Source: UBA1402 sp964575345 (GTDB lineage: Bacteria; Bacteroidota; Bacteroidia; Bacteroidales; UBA1402). Taken from it: 64,000 bases of DNA. Location of the stretch: positions 24,781 to 88,780 of the forward strand of contig CAZNQD010000002.1 in NCBI GenBank assembly GCA_964575345.1, read 5' to 3'. Under the pieces are notes generated by a model. That model had not been told where the DNA came from. It did not search any database and saw nothing but the letters and a program-made list of their open reading frames with translations. Positions 54,256 to 61,663 of this stretch are shown here, piece by piece. Positions within the stretch are counted from its first letter, which is position 1. Every line of letters starts with the position of its first letter. The position numbers and the translations under genes were made by a program.

Positions 54256-55397
54256 AGTGGAAATGTCATTAAAGCCGCAATCATAAACCAATACAGGCTG
54301 ATATTGATACAGGCAATCAAAAAAAACAGCAAATATCCAAAGCGCTTCAGGGATATTTTTTCTGAGAAAGGGTGTTTTACAAAGCCTTTGAAACATTCGT
54401 AAGAATTGCCAAACAAACGTTCTTCGCCAATCAGGTCCTCAAACACATAATAGCCGTCTGTGCCTGGAAAAAACATATTCAGATTGCTCAACAATTGAAC
54501 CGCATAATAATAAAACAAGCAGGCTGTAAGCAAAGCAAACACATCGGGTTGGTGGTAATGGGACAGAATGTTGAGCAATAGAAGCATGATCAGGACATCC
54601 ATCAGAATTCCGGCCAGGCTGAGTTTGATTTTTCGTCGCTTATCGTGCCACAACTGCACTTGGTCAATGTGTGTATACATGACCGGAAAAACCAGAAACA
54701 TCAGCCCCAGGCCCATGCTGTTGCTTTTCCCTCCGTAACGCTTGTAGCAAATATAATGTCCTGTTTCGTGGATAAACAGACAAACAAAAATACTCAGTAC
54801 CAAAAGCAGAAAAAATCCGAGAACCGGAAGGTGAGTCATTCCGAAACCGGAAAATCGTATTTCAGCCCCCGGCATCAGCCACAATAAATTGCTCAACAAA
54901 ACCATCATCAAGAGATAGAGTGGCAGCAAAATCTTTTGTAGTCGTTCAGAAAGGGCCATTTTACGCAAGACAGTATTGCTGAGGTCCAGAGAGCATAATT
55001 TGTAAAAGCGCAGATTACCCTTACACTCCGCAATGAGCTTCAGCCCGCAGAGTTTCCCGATTATTCCCAGGAAGCGGACAAAAAGGAAATATGCTGTTAT
55101 TTTAAAACCGGAACTTCTTCCCGGAGTCTTTTTGATCTTGTCCGGCCGAATGAGCAGGCCCAGTTGGCGGGCTTTGTTGGTGAGTGTATCGAACAAGTCT
55201 TTTTCTATATGGTAATCTTGCATAAGTCGGCAGACCTTCTCATAATCATTCTCAATACTGTAACATTGTAAAAAAGTGTATTCCGCTTCGGACAAGCTCA
55301 CCAAAGCACCGTTGTTGTCGTTTTTCAGGATCAATTCCGAAGCGTTTTTATCAAAAATCAAAAAATCTTCGTTCCATTGCCAGGCTGCTGTTTTCAT
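54231..55397 (-). CDS. M50-type membrane metalloprotease with PqqD-like N-terminal domain
   Basis: A 388-residue integral membrane protein. Residues about 10-85 are a small winged-helix domain of the PqqD/RiPP-recognition type (ALVSLSEAEYTFLQCY .. LGLLIRP). Then five to six membrane helices carry HETGH (210-214) and the second metal motif LNMFFPGTDGYYVFED with Asp314, the zinc site of site-2 proteases. The same architecture occurs in peptide zinc metalloproteases of other peptide clusters. It most likely removes the leader from the modified precursor at the membrane, the job SagE (an unrelated CAAX-type protease) is thought to do in streptolysin S. It is 7 bases after the SagB-type gene. Confidence 0.8.
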   Translation of the reverse strand: MKTAAWQWNEDFLIFDKNASELILKNDNNGALVSLSEAEYTFLQCYSIENDYEKVCRLMQDYHIEKDLFDTLTNKARQLGLLIRPDKIKKTPGRSSGFKITAYFLFVRFLGIIGKLCGLKLIAECKGNLRFYKLCSLDLSNTVLRKMALSERLQKILLPLYLLMMVLLSNLLWLMPGAEIRFSGFGMTHLPVLGFFLLLVLSIFVCLFIHETGHYICYKRYGGKSNSMGLGLMFLVFPVMYTHIDQVQLWHDKRRKIKLSLAGILMDVLIMLLLLNILSHYHQPDVFALLTACLFYYYAVQLLSNLNMFFPGTDGYYVFEDLIGEERLFGNSYECFKGFVKHPFSEKISLKRFGYLLFFLIACINISLYWFMIAALMTFPLWSNLVLS

Positions 55398-55404
55398 AAT
55401 CCTG

Positions 55405-56220
55405 TTATTTACCTATAAACATACTGAGCAAAGCGCTTTCGTCGGGTTGCTTAAAACCCAGGAAATCATTCAGATGCTGGTCGATGTAACCGCCTATGGC
55501 GCAGCAGGCCAGTCCGTTGGTTACTGCCGACAAATGCAAATTCTGACAGAGAGCACCCACGTCCATCAATACAAAACGCAAGCCCCGGTCGCCGTATTTG
55601 CAGGAACATCTGTTCAACACTCCTCCAAAAACAACGATACCGGAAATCATATCCAGATTCCAGGAACCCAGCACTGCTTCCGGAAAACATTTTCTCAATT
55701 GGCGAAAGAAGATTTTTTTGCTCACTGCCGGCTGCAATAACTCCAATGCTTCTTCGTGGGGATTGTAAACATAAATACCTTTTTGTAAGCCAATGGTATT
55801 CAGATTGATGTAGTACAAATCTACCGGATAAAGGGCGCCGCCCGAGGGGATACTCCTGCGCGACAAATGGTGGCTGTGTTTCTCGAAGCGTTCGGTAATA
55901 AAATAGGAACTCAGCAGCAAGTTGGCCAATTCTTCCAGCCTAATGTGCTCATGAAAGGAACGACTGCTTTTGCGTTTAATCTGCATAGTTCGCAAAGCAA
56001 TGCTTTCTTCGTTAAATAAAGCATTCAGCTTTATCCTTTCCGTAGTTCCCCTTTCCAAAGTATGGGCAATAATTTGCCGGCTGTAATAGGGAATATTCAT
56101 TATACTTTGAATCCGTCGGGCATTTTCCAGCTGATTAAAAGAAGTCATGGAGGAACTTTGCATAAAATCCAGTGCGTACTGGCTCAGCCCCTGTTCGTAA
56201 AAAAGATTGGCAACATCCAT
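55405..56220 (-). CDS. SagB-type azoline dehydrogenase (FMN nitroreductase fold)
   Basis: A 271-residue flavoprotein that would oxidise thiazoline/oxazoline rings to thiazole/oxazole. The FMN-binding RKSSRSF (83-89), PSGGALYPVDLY (125-136) and the C-terminal YGDRGLRFVLMDVGALCQNLHLSA with GLACCAIGGY are the SagB pattern; a Lys-Tyr pair thought catalytic in SagB-like enzymes could include Tyr131. The N-terminal 75 residues are the extra helical region of this subfamily. It lies between the TPR-like and protease genes with gaps of 5 and 7 bases, in the same operon as YcaO and the Cys-rich precursor. Confidence 0.9.
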   Translation of the reverse strand: MDVANLFYEQGLSQYALDFMQSSSMTSFNQLENARRIQSIMNIPYYSRQIIAHTLERGTTERIKLNALFNEESIALRTMQIKRKSSRSFHEHIRLEELANLLLSSYFITERFEKHSHHLSRRSIPSGGALYPVDLYYINLNTIGLQKGIYVYNPHEEALELLQPAVSKKIFFRQLRKCFPEAVLGSWNLDMISGIVVFGGVLNRCSCKYGDRGLRFVLMDVGALCQNLHLSAVTNGLACCAIGGYIDQHLNDFLGFKQPDESALLSMFIGK

Positions 56221-56225
56221 GGTTT

Positions 56226-56942
56226 CTACTTGAATTGAAGGATTCTGGGATCATCGGGGTAAAGCTTCAGAGCCTCGGCAAATAAGAGCCTGGCCTTTTC
56301 GATATCCTTGCGGCAATAATGATCCAACAAATAATAGTAGGCATCGTTTTTGCCCCAGGAGGGATCGTTGGGATTGTCGCTGTATTTGTCGCGGAGTGAA
56401 ATGGCTTTTAAAAATAGCTCTTCGAATTGAGTTTTTCCTCCGTAAACAGCCGGAGTGTAATAATCCCGGATGCCCAAAGCCAGGTAGGCCCTGAGGTTTT
56501 GGGGATCCATATCGATGGCTTTTTGAGCATATTTTTTGGCTTCTCCGCTTACAAAGGGAATTTTGATGGCTGAGACAAAAGCCACGCTGTAATTTTTTAG
56601 GATGGACAATAAAGCGTAGTCCTCCGATTCTTTGTTTTTGATTTTATTCAGACAATGCAGGGCTTCGGACAATTCAATCCGGGCTGTTTTCTGAAATTCT
56701 TCGGCCGGATTGGATTGGGCACACAGCGACTTTTTGTATCGGCCATAGGCTGTCCAGTAATTCAGGTAGCGATTGTTTGAGCTTTTGTTCTCCATCTGGA
56801 GAATATTGATAACTTGGTCGATTTCTTCCATCCTGCCGGTATTGAAATAATGAATAAATGCGGAGTCGATTTCTGTTTGTAAGTTCTTTGCCTGCAGAGG
56901 TAATGCCAGGGCAAACAAAGGCAATAAAAAGAGTTGTTTCAT
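56226..56942 (-). CDS. Secreted TPR-like protein of the peptide operon
   Basis: 238 residues from ATG 56942, where MKQLFLLPLFALALPLQA is a signal peptide; the frame opens earlier (57014) but that would run into the YcaO gene by 62 bases. The mature protein is helical, with TPR-like units (KYAQKAIDMDPQNLRAYLALGI; ARLLFAEALKLYPDDPRI) and a TPAVYGGK loop. There is no lipobox, so it is probably soluble in the periplasm. No counterpart is known to me in streptolysin-type clusters. A part in handling or exporting the peptide, or in self-protection, is only inferred from its place between the YcaO and SagB genes. Confidence 0.7.
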   Translation of the reverse strand: MKQLFLLPLFALALPLQAKNLQTEIDSAFIHYFNTGRMEEIDQVINILQMENKSSNNRYLNYWTAYGRYKKSLCAQSNPAEEFQKTARIELSEALHCLNKIKNKESEDYALLSILKNYSVAFVSAIKIPFVSGEAKKYAQKAIDMDPQNLRAYLALGIRDYYTPAVYGGKTQFEELFLKAISLRDKYSDNPNDPSWGKNDAYYYLLDHYCRKDIEKARLLFAEALKLYPDDPRILQFK

Positions 56943-56952
56943 ACTGATTAGT

Positions 56953-58236
56953 TTAAGGAAAGGGATGAGGATAAGCTGTGAATAAGGCCTGATTGCCGTT
57001 GAGGCAATATCCAAAAAAAGGCCAGTTGTGATTACCGGTCAACAAAGACCAGCCGGGAGTTACTACCCGCAAAATTTTGTATTGCAGTTCTTCTGCGTCA
57101 GGCGGACTTATGTCTTTGTAAACAAGGTGTTTAAGTCCGACTTTTTTGAGTTCGTGAAGGGTAAAATCCATGCATTTATTGTCGGGATCAGCACGATAGA
57201 TTTTTTCATCACCCGAATCAAAACGCGCAGCCTCTCTGAGTATAGGTGCTTCTTTTCTGAATTGGGGATATTGATTGTAAAAATGAAAATGTTTGTCGAA
57301 ATCGTCAATGTGGTTAAGATCCGGTTCATCCGGTAATAAATGCTTTTCACTCAGGCTGATCGCGTATTCTATGCCCTGATATGCTTCCAGACAGGCTTTG
57401 ATCAGAGCCTGAGTTTTGCTGAAACGCGCTGCACAGCCCAATGATTGGTAAATCTTGTTCTTATAGCGGAAATAGAGAAAGACCACCATACATTCCACAG
57501 GGGAAAAAGCCGACAGGTCAAAACTCTTGATTTGAACAGCCCGATTTTGAAAGAGCCTGCAAAGCGTTTTGTTTTTATGGTAATGCCTCAAAATGAGTTC
57601 TGTCGTGTAAGAGCGATAAGGCAAAGCATCCTGGTGATACCAGAACAAAGCGAAAGCATGTCTTTCGGCACATTCCAGAAAACCGCTTATTAATGCCTCC
57701 CGGCCTGTTTTACCGGCTGCAGTTCCGGTAGAAGTAGTGCCTATCATATAATTGTGAGGGCTTTTAATCTTGCTGAAGTAGGGCATATATATGCTAAAAG
57801 CGGGCATCCAGCACGACTCTCCCGTAATATGGTCGCAGCATTCAGTCCATTCAATGAGATCGTCTTCTCCCAAAGGGTACACATTCAAGTCCCGGAGCCT
57901 TTCGTATTGTTCATCGGAATAATAGCGAAAGTGTTCAGGTGTCAATACGGGTTCGCTTCTGGAAAGTTCGGAAAAGCTGCTCACCTTGAAATCTTCCGAA
58001 GTATAAGAAGCGCAGGCATAGCGTTCCAGAAATTCTCCCAGTGCTCCCCGATAGCTTTGCTCTTTGTCAAAGGCGATGGAACTGCCCTGGATCTCCTTGC
58101 GACGGCAACTCATCCAGTCCAGGTTTTTACCCGATACTACGCTTTGCACCAGATCGGCCGGCATAAAACGGCGATTGGGAATTGTTATCATGGCCTCGCT
58201 TAGCAAGCCCGCTGAAGTATGACAAATCGTTTTCAT
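56953..58236 (-). CDS. YcaO-domain cyclodehydratase (SagD-like)
   Basis: A 427-residue ATP-dependent enzyme that would convert Cys, Ser and Thr of the precursor to azolines by backbone phosphorylation. ATP/Mg motifs are present: GEFLERYA (Glu68, Glu71) and GFLECAERHAF (Glu188, Glu191), and RGALGEFLER and TGREALISGF are typical of the family. The protein ends in AYPHPFP, a PxPxP C-terminus associated with azoline-forming YcaO proteins, which argues against a thioamidating or rimO-partner type. It lies 2 bases after the ThiF-like partner gene, as expected for a split C-D cyclodehydratase. Confidence 0.93.
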   Translation of the reverse strand: MKTICHTSAGLLSEAMITIPNRRFMPADLVQSVVSGKNLDWMSCRRKEIQGSSIAFDKEQSYRGALGEFLERYACASYTSEDFKVSSFSELSRSEPVLTPEHFRYYSDEQYERLRDLNVYPLGEDDLIEWTECCDHITGESCWMPAFSIYMPYFSKIKSPHNYMIGTTSTGTAAGKTGREALISGFLECAERHAFALFWYHQDALPYRSYTTELILRHYHKNKTLCRLFQNRAVQIKSFDLSAFSPVECMVVFLYFRYKNKIYQSLGCAARFSKTQALIKACLEAYQGIEYAISLSEKHLLPDEPDLNHIDDFDKHFHFYNQYPQFRKEAPILREAARFDSGDEKIYRADPDNKCMDFTLHELKKVGLKHLVYKDISPPDAEELQYKILRVVTPGWSLLTGNHNWPFFGYCLNGNQALFTAYPHPFP

Positions 58237-58238
58237 TC

Positions 58239-59093
58239 TCAGGCATTAAAGGGGCTGAAGACTGTGCCTTTGAATAAAGGGGAAGCCGGATCTTTAAGAA
58301 TTTGTGTTTCTTCGGTTTTGTATTGCAGAAAATCAATAGTATAGGATTTTCCCATCAGGTGAGTTGATAATTTACCTTTGAAACTCCAGAAACGCTCCAG
58401 TTCGGTCATGATCATTTGCATACCCGCGTGGTAATGGGTATAGGAGCGTATATCGACGTTATGGCAACGTTGTTTTTCTTCGGACAGGATAAATTCCGAA
58501 TAAAGAGCCAGACTGGACAAATTGACAGCCTTGCGTTTCATGTAGCAGCTGAGCGAAGGTGTATTCATGGCTGGCACGACCAGCGGCCCCAAAATAAGAG
58601 TGCTGGGCGAGAATTCGACATACAGAACAGGTATCATGCTTTTGTAGCTCCGGTACGAAAGATCCTGCAGCAGCGAATAGTGGTCAAATACCGGACTTAT
58701 GGCCAGAATCAGATGAAATCCCTGCACATTATTGTTCTCGAATACTGGATTAAAATTGAGTTCGAACTGTTCTGTTTTAAGGTCAGTACCCAAATGCTTA
58801 AATACATCCTTGTTCCCGTAGAAGCCAATTTTCTTTAATTGCTTTTTTCGATCACACTCTCTGTATATCAAATTGTTGCTTAGTAGAAATTTTATAATTT
58901 CTGAAAACTCTGTTTTACTGACAAATTCCGATTGGAAAGCTTCCAGCGAGGCTGTACTGCGAAGATGCTTCAAAACCTCTATAATTTTATGGTTGGCTTT
59001 GCTTTGGATTTTTATCAGATTTCCATCAGAACGCTTGCAGTAAATGGCATCTTTGCATTCCCAGATGTCCATGTTTTGTATTTTGATTTTCAT
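58239..59093 (-). CDS. ThiF/E1-like partner of the cyclodehydratase with leader-binding domain (SagC-like)
   Basis: A 284-residue protein. The first roughly 90 residues form a winged-helix region like the RiPP recognition element (IIEVLKHLRSTASLEAFQSE .. FLLSNNLIYRE) that binds leader peptides. The rest resembles a degenerate E1/ThiF domain: SPVFDHYSLLQDLSYRSYKS, then PVLYVEFSPSTLILGPLVVP and PSLSCYMKR at the place where ThiF-like proteins bind substrates, and a C-terminal KDPASPLFKGTVF. The glycine-rich nucleotide loop of true E1 enzymes is absent, as in SagC-type proteins, which deliver the precursor to YcaO instead of adenylating it. It is the first gene after the precursor. Confidence 0.82.
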   Translation of the reverse strand: MKIKIQNMDIWECKDAIYCKRSDGNLIKIQSKANHKIIEVLKHLRSTASLEAFQSEFVSKTEFSEIIKFLLSNNLIYRECDRKKQLKKIGFYGNKDVFKHLGTDLKTEQFELNFNPVFENNNVQGFHLILAISPVFDHYSLLQDLSYRSYKSMIPVLYVEFSPSTLILGPLVVPAMNTPSLSCYMKRKAVNLSSLALYSEFILSEEKQRCHNVDIRSYTHYHAGMQMIMTELERFWSFKGKLSTHLMGKSYTIDFLQYKTEETQILKDPASPLFKGTVFSPFNA

Positions 59094-59133
59094 TGTATTA
59101 GTAATTCATTGTATTAAGTATCTCGGCTGTTCA

Positions 59134-59172
59134 GGAGAGACGCTCACAGGCATAAGCCCTGAACGCCTCTCC
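59134..59172 (-). terminator. Stem-loop between the precursor and the modification genes
   Basis: On the minus strand GGAGAGGCG (59172-59164) pairs with CGTCTCTCC (59142-59134), nine pairs including one G-T. Inside, CAGG pairs with CCTG. It fills most of the 119-base gap after the precursor gene. No T-run follows, so it may be a partial terminator or an RNA-stabilising end that keeps precursor mRNA in excess. Confidence 0.65.
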
Positions 59173-59212
59173 CTATACTAAGCCTGAATCAAAAACAACA
59201 GATTGGTTAAAC

Positions 59213-59416
59213 CTAAATGTCCTTGTTTAAGCTTAAGGATTCACCAAGATTACTCGGTGTAGTTACCGTGGAGGTTCCGCCGCTGCCCTCGCCGGTGCCA
59301 AAGCAACAGGAACAGCAACAGGTGCAGCAACACATTCCGGGAAGGTTGCGTTCGGTCAGCATCAGAGGAGCGGAACGATCTTCCACTACCTTCATAGTCA
59401 TTTCAAGTGTTTTCAT
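59213..59416 (-). CDS. Precursor of a streptolysin-S-like azol(in)e peptide
   Basis: A 67-residue peptide with no resemblance to an enzyme. Residues 1-28 form a leader with charged residues (KVVEDRSAPLMLTERNLPGM); residues 29-38 (59303-59332) read CCCTCCCSCC, then FGTGEGSGGTSTVTT and a hydrophilic tail to LNKDI. The core, a Cys/Ser/Thr run followed by Gly/Ser/Thr-rich sequence after a PG-X step, is the design I know from streptolysin S, listeriolysin S and clostridiolysin S precursors. The gene begins the operon holding the C, D and B enzymes needed to make such rings. The cleavage site is probably near the PGM-Cys junction but cannot be fixed. A plain Cys-rich metal-binding peptide is the alternative; the neighbours argue against it. 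Confidence 0.88.
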   Translation of the reverse strand: MKTLEMTMKVVEDRSAPLMLTERNLPGMCCCTCCCSCCFGTGEGSGGTSTVTTPSNLGESLSLNKDI

Positions 59417-59547
59417 GATGTGTAAGATTTATATGATAAGGCCTACTCTTTATTGGCTTTTCGGCTATCTCCAGGATTAATCCGATGCAAAATAAAAGCA
59501 AAGAAATCATTAATCAAAACCCCGTAATCATATTAACACAATAAAAA

Positions 59548-59579
59548 CAAAGATTTAACATTAAACATATAGGCACAAA
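59548..59579 (-). promoter_or_regulatory. Promoter of the azol(in)e peptide operon
   Basis: Minus strand: TTTG (59579-59576), 20 bases, AATCTTTG (59555-59548; one mismatch to TAnnTTTG). The start near 59541 gives a leader of about 125 bases before the precursor ATG. It lies directly beyond the terminator of the corrinoid gene. Confidence 0.55.
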
Positions 59580-59604
59580 AAAACCGGAGTTGATAGCTCC
59601 GGTT
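59576..59604 (-). terminator. Terminator of the corrinoid-protein gene
   Basis: On the minus strand AACCGGAG (59604-59597) pairs with CTCCGGTT (59589-59582) around a seven-base loop, followed by a run of T. A clear rho-independent terminator, separating this operon from the peptide operon. Confidence 0.88.
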
Positions 59605-59625
59605 AATTTCTTGTCGTATAATTAA

Positions 59626-60294
59626 TTATGCAACCAGTGTTGTCAGGATCTCCGTCAAGCCCTGAGGATCGGGAGTGTAATAGTCCGCGCCGATTTGTTT
59701 GCAAAACTCATTGTTTACAGGGGCTCCTCCCACAAAGGTGATGGTTTGGGGCGAGGCCTGTTTGATGGCTTTGTTTATTTCTTCCATGCTCACCATGGTG
59801 GTGGTCAATAAGGCAGACATGCCTACGTAAGCACCGGGATGGGCTTGGATGGCTTCGATAAATTTATCGGCCGGGACGTCCACTCCCAGGTCTATTACCT
59901 CGAAGCCACTGCCTTCGACCATCATGCTTACCAGATTCTTGCCAATGTCGTGCAGGTCGCCTTTGACGGTACCTATTATGAATTTACCCTTGCGTTTTAC
60001 AGCGCCGGAATTGAAAAAGGGTTTTAGGTGATTCATGGCGGTGCTCATAGCTCTGGCAGACATCAGCACCTGGGGCACAAATACTTTGTTTTCTCTGAAT
60101 TTAACTCCGATTTTTCCCATACCGATTATTAATCCTTTGGTCAGGATGTCGTTGGGCGAAACGCCCTGTTCCAGAGCCTTTTTGGTGTATTCGTCAGCAC
60201 CTTCCCGGCCTCTCATGTCGGGAGGGTAGGGCGAGGCCAGGTTTATTTTACCGTATTCAACGCAATAAGCGATTTTTTCCAAAAGTTCTTCCAT
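59626..60294 (-). CDS. Corrinoid (B12-binding) methyltransferase protein, MtbC/MtaC type
   Basis: 222 residues from ATG 60294 (MEELLEKIAYCVEYGKI); an upstream frame to 60333 lacks homology. An N-terminal helical cap (about 1-85) is followed by a Rossmann B12 domain. The cobalt-binding His115 lies in GDLHDIGKN, with VGMSALLTTTM and FVGGAPVN the further B12 contacts. Such proteins carry a methyl group between a substrate-specific methyltransferase and an acceptor. It follows a uroporphyrinogen-decarboxylase-family gene, the usual partner. Substrate and acceptor are unknown; the homocysteine methyltransferase at 1585-2463 is a candidate but lies far away. Confidence 0.88.
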   Translation of the reverse strand: MEELLEKIAYCVEYGKINLASPYPPDMRGREGADEYTKKALEQGVSPNDILTKGLIIGMGKIGVKFRENKVFVPQVLMSARAMSTAMNHLKPFFNSGAVKRKGKFIIGTVKGDLHDIGKNLVSMMVEGSGFEVIDLGVDVPADKFIEAIQAHPGAYVGMSALLTTTMVSMEEINKAIKQASPQTITFVGGAPVNNEFCKQIGADYYTPDPQGLTEILTTLVA

Positions 60295-60355
60295 GTTGTA
60301 ATTATTAAAATAATGTCTGATGACAGACTGCAAAATAAATCAATTTTCGGGGGCT

Positions 60356-61590
60356 TTACAAACGATATTCCCGACGCAATTGTGCGGCTGTCGAAAATAT
60401 CGTATGAATCTTATCGTCGGTCACTTTATCGTCCATATTGATGCAACAAATACCAGTTAACCAGGGATTGGCGCAATCTTTGACCAGTCTGCGGATATGT
60501 CCTTCCAGGGTCTCGCAGCTCATCGTATTAATGCTTACGGGATCCAGACGAATATTGATAAATGTAGAGGGCAAATAACTGCGCAGGCAGGCCAAATCCC
60601 CGCCCCAGCCGGCATCCAGAAAGTCGAGATGGGGAATCTTTGCCATTTGGGCAGCGTGCCTGTGGGGATCGGGGCCGCAGTAATGCACACCGTAAGGACG
60701 GTATTTCTTACTCCATTCCACATCGAAGGAGAGCAGAAATTCTTCGTACTGTTCCTCCGAAATCATGGTATGGGAGCATTCCGAATGCAGGTAAACGGCC
60801 GGCCTTATGTTGATAACATTCCGGTTTACCGAAATGGAATTACTGCCGGTTTCTTTTTGGATAAAACAGAAAAAACGCTCAATCAGTTCGGCTATCTTTT
60901 TAAAATACAGCTTTACTTCTTCGGGCTGCAGGCAGAGATCCATCAATATTTCTTCGCCTCTCAGGTCCATGGCCAGGTTCAGGATTCCTCCCCAGTTTAC
61001 GTCGCCTTTAAGATAGCCGAAGCGGCTTTTGAGTTCGGACATCAGTTTTTCGAGCCTCTTAAAAGCCGGACAGGCAAAGGCTGTATCTACATCAATGCTC
61101 AGATCTGTTTTTTGAGCGGGGATGACCTGGGGGGCGCTGTCGGCAAAAAAGCGAATTTCACAGCCCAGCATTTCCGAAAGCAAATAACCGGCTGCGTTGT
61201 GAACGGCCCCGATTTGCGGCAGATCCTTGTCGCGATCGCTTCCCAGTCCGTATTGCCCGAAGCGCTCATACAATTCTTTTTCCATGCGNNNNNNNNNNNN
61301 NNNNNNNNNNNNNNNNNNNNNNNNNNNNNNNNNNNNNNNNNNNNNNNNNNNNNNNNNNNNNNNNNNNNNNNNNNNNNNNNNNNNNNNNGATCGCTTCCCA
61401 GTCCGTATTGCCCGAAGCGCTCATACAATTCTTTTTCCATGCGGCGTTCTGATTCTACTCTTTTGAGCGGATGGTAAAAGAAGTCTTCGTCAAAGCTGAT
61501 GCCGCAATGCTTATGCCACCAGGAGGGATGAAAAACGATTTCCACCGGTAACATCTCGTTGCTGAAAGCGGGATTCTTGCTGAAAGTCAT
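60356..61590 (-). CDS. Uroporphyrinogen-decarboxylase-family methyltransferase (split by a false gap)
   Basis: Two frames are separated by 100 N flanked by identical 55-base copies. Removing 155 bases gives one 359-residue protein. It begins MTFSKNPAFSNEMLPVEIVFHPSWW and lacks the N-terminal RxPVW..GRYxPEY region of true HemE, so it is not the haem enzyme. In this family (MtaA/MtbA and relatives) the barrel binds a zinc ion and moves methyl groups to or from a corrinoid protein. Candidate ligands are in HYCGPDPHRHAAQ and LDAGWGGD. The corrinoid protein gene follows in the same operon, supporting this role. Its methyl donor is unknown. Confidence 0.82.
61234..61288. repeat. Duplicated contig end, left copy (55 bases)
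   Basis: Identical to 61389-61443 beyond the N run. The same artefact and the same length as at 40307, pointing to a 55-base assembly overlap. Confidence 0.9.
61289..61388. other. False scaffold gap (100 N) in the methyltransferase gene
   Basis: Flanked by identical 55-base ends. Merging them gives a continuous frame, so nothing is missing. Confidence 0.92.
61389..61443. repeat. Duplicated contig end, right copy (55 bases)
   Basis: Second copy of 61234-61288; see the gap between them. Confidence 0.9.
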
Positions 61591-61609
61591 ATCGTCTTTA
61601 TGTTTGCTT

Positions 61610-61641
61610 CAAATGTACAGCTTTTTTTTGCCGGCCCCAAA
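61610..61641 (-). promoter_or_regulatory. Promoter of the methyltransferase-corrinoid operon
   Basis: Minus strand: TTTG (61641-61638), 20 bases, TACATTTG (61617-61610), matching the consensus at both boxes. The start near 61603 leaves a leader of only about 13 bases before ATG 61590. Confidence 0.7.
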
Positions 61642-61663
61642 GCCGGATGTGCATCATACTGTC

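Noticed and set aside
56953..58236. YcaO as a ribosomal S12 methylthiolation partner (E. coli YcaO type)
   Set aside because: The ThiF-like partner, SagB enzyme, Cys-rich precursor and the PHPFP end all indicate azoline formation.
59213..59416. Cys-rich ORF as a metallothionein or ferredoxin-like protein
   Set aside because: All Cys are packed in one run with Ser and Thr, without spaced CxxC motifs, and the gene heads a RiPP enzyme operon.
60356..61590. Authentic uroporphyrinogen decarboxylase (hemE)
   Set aside because: The N-terminal HemE signature is missing and a corrinoid protein gene follows, which fits the methyltransferase branch.
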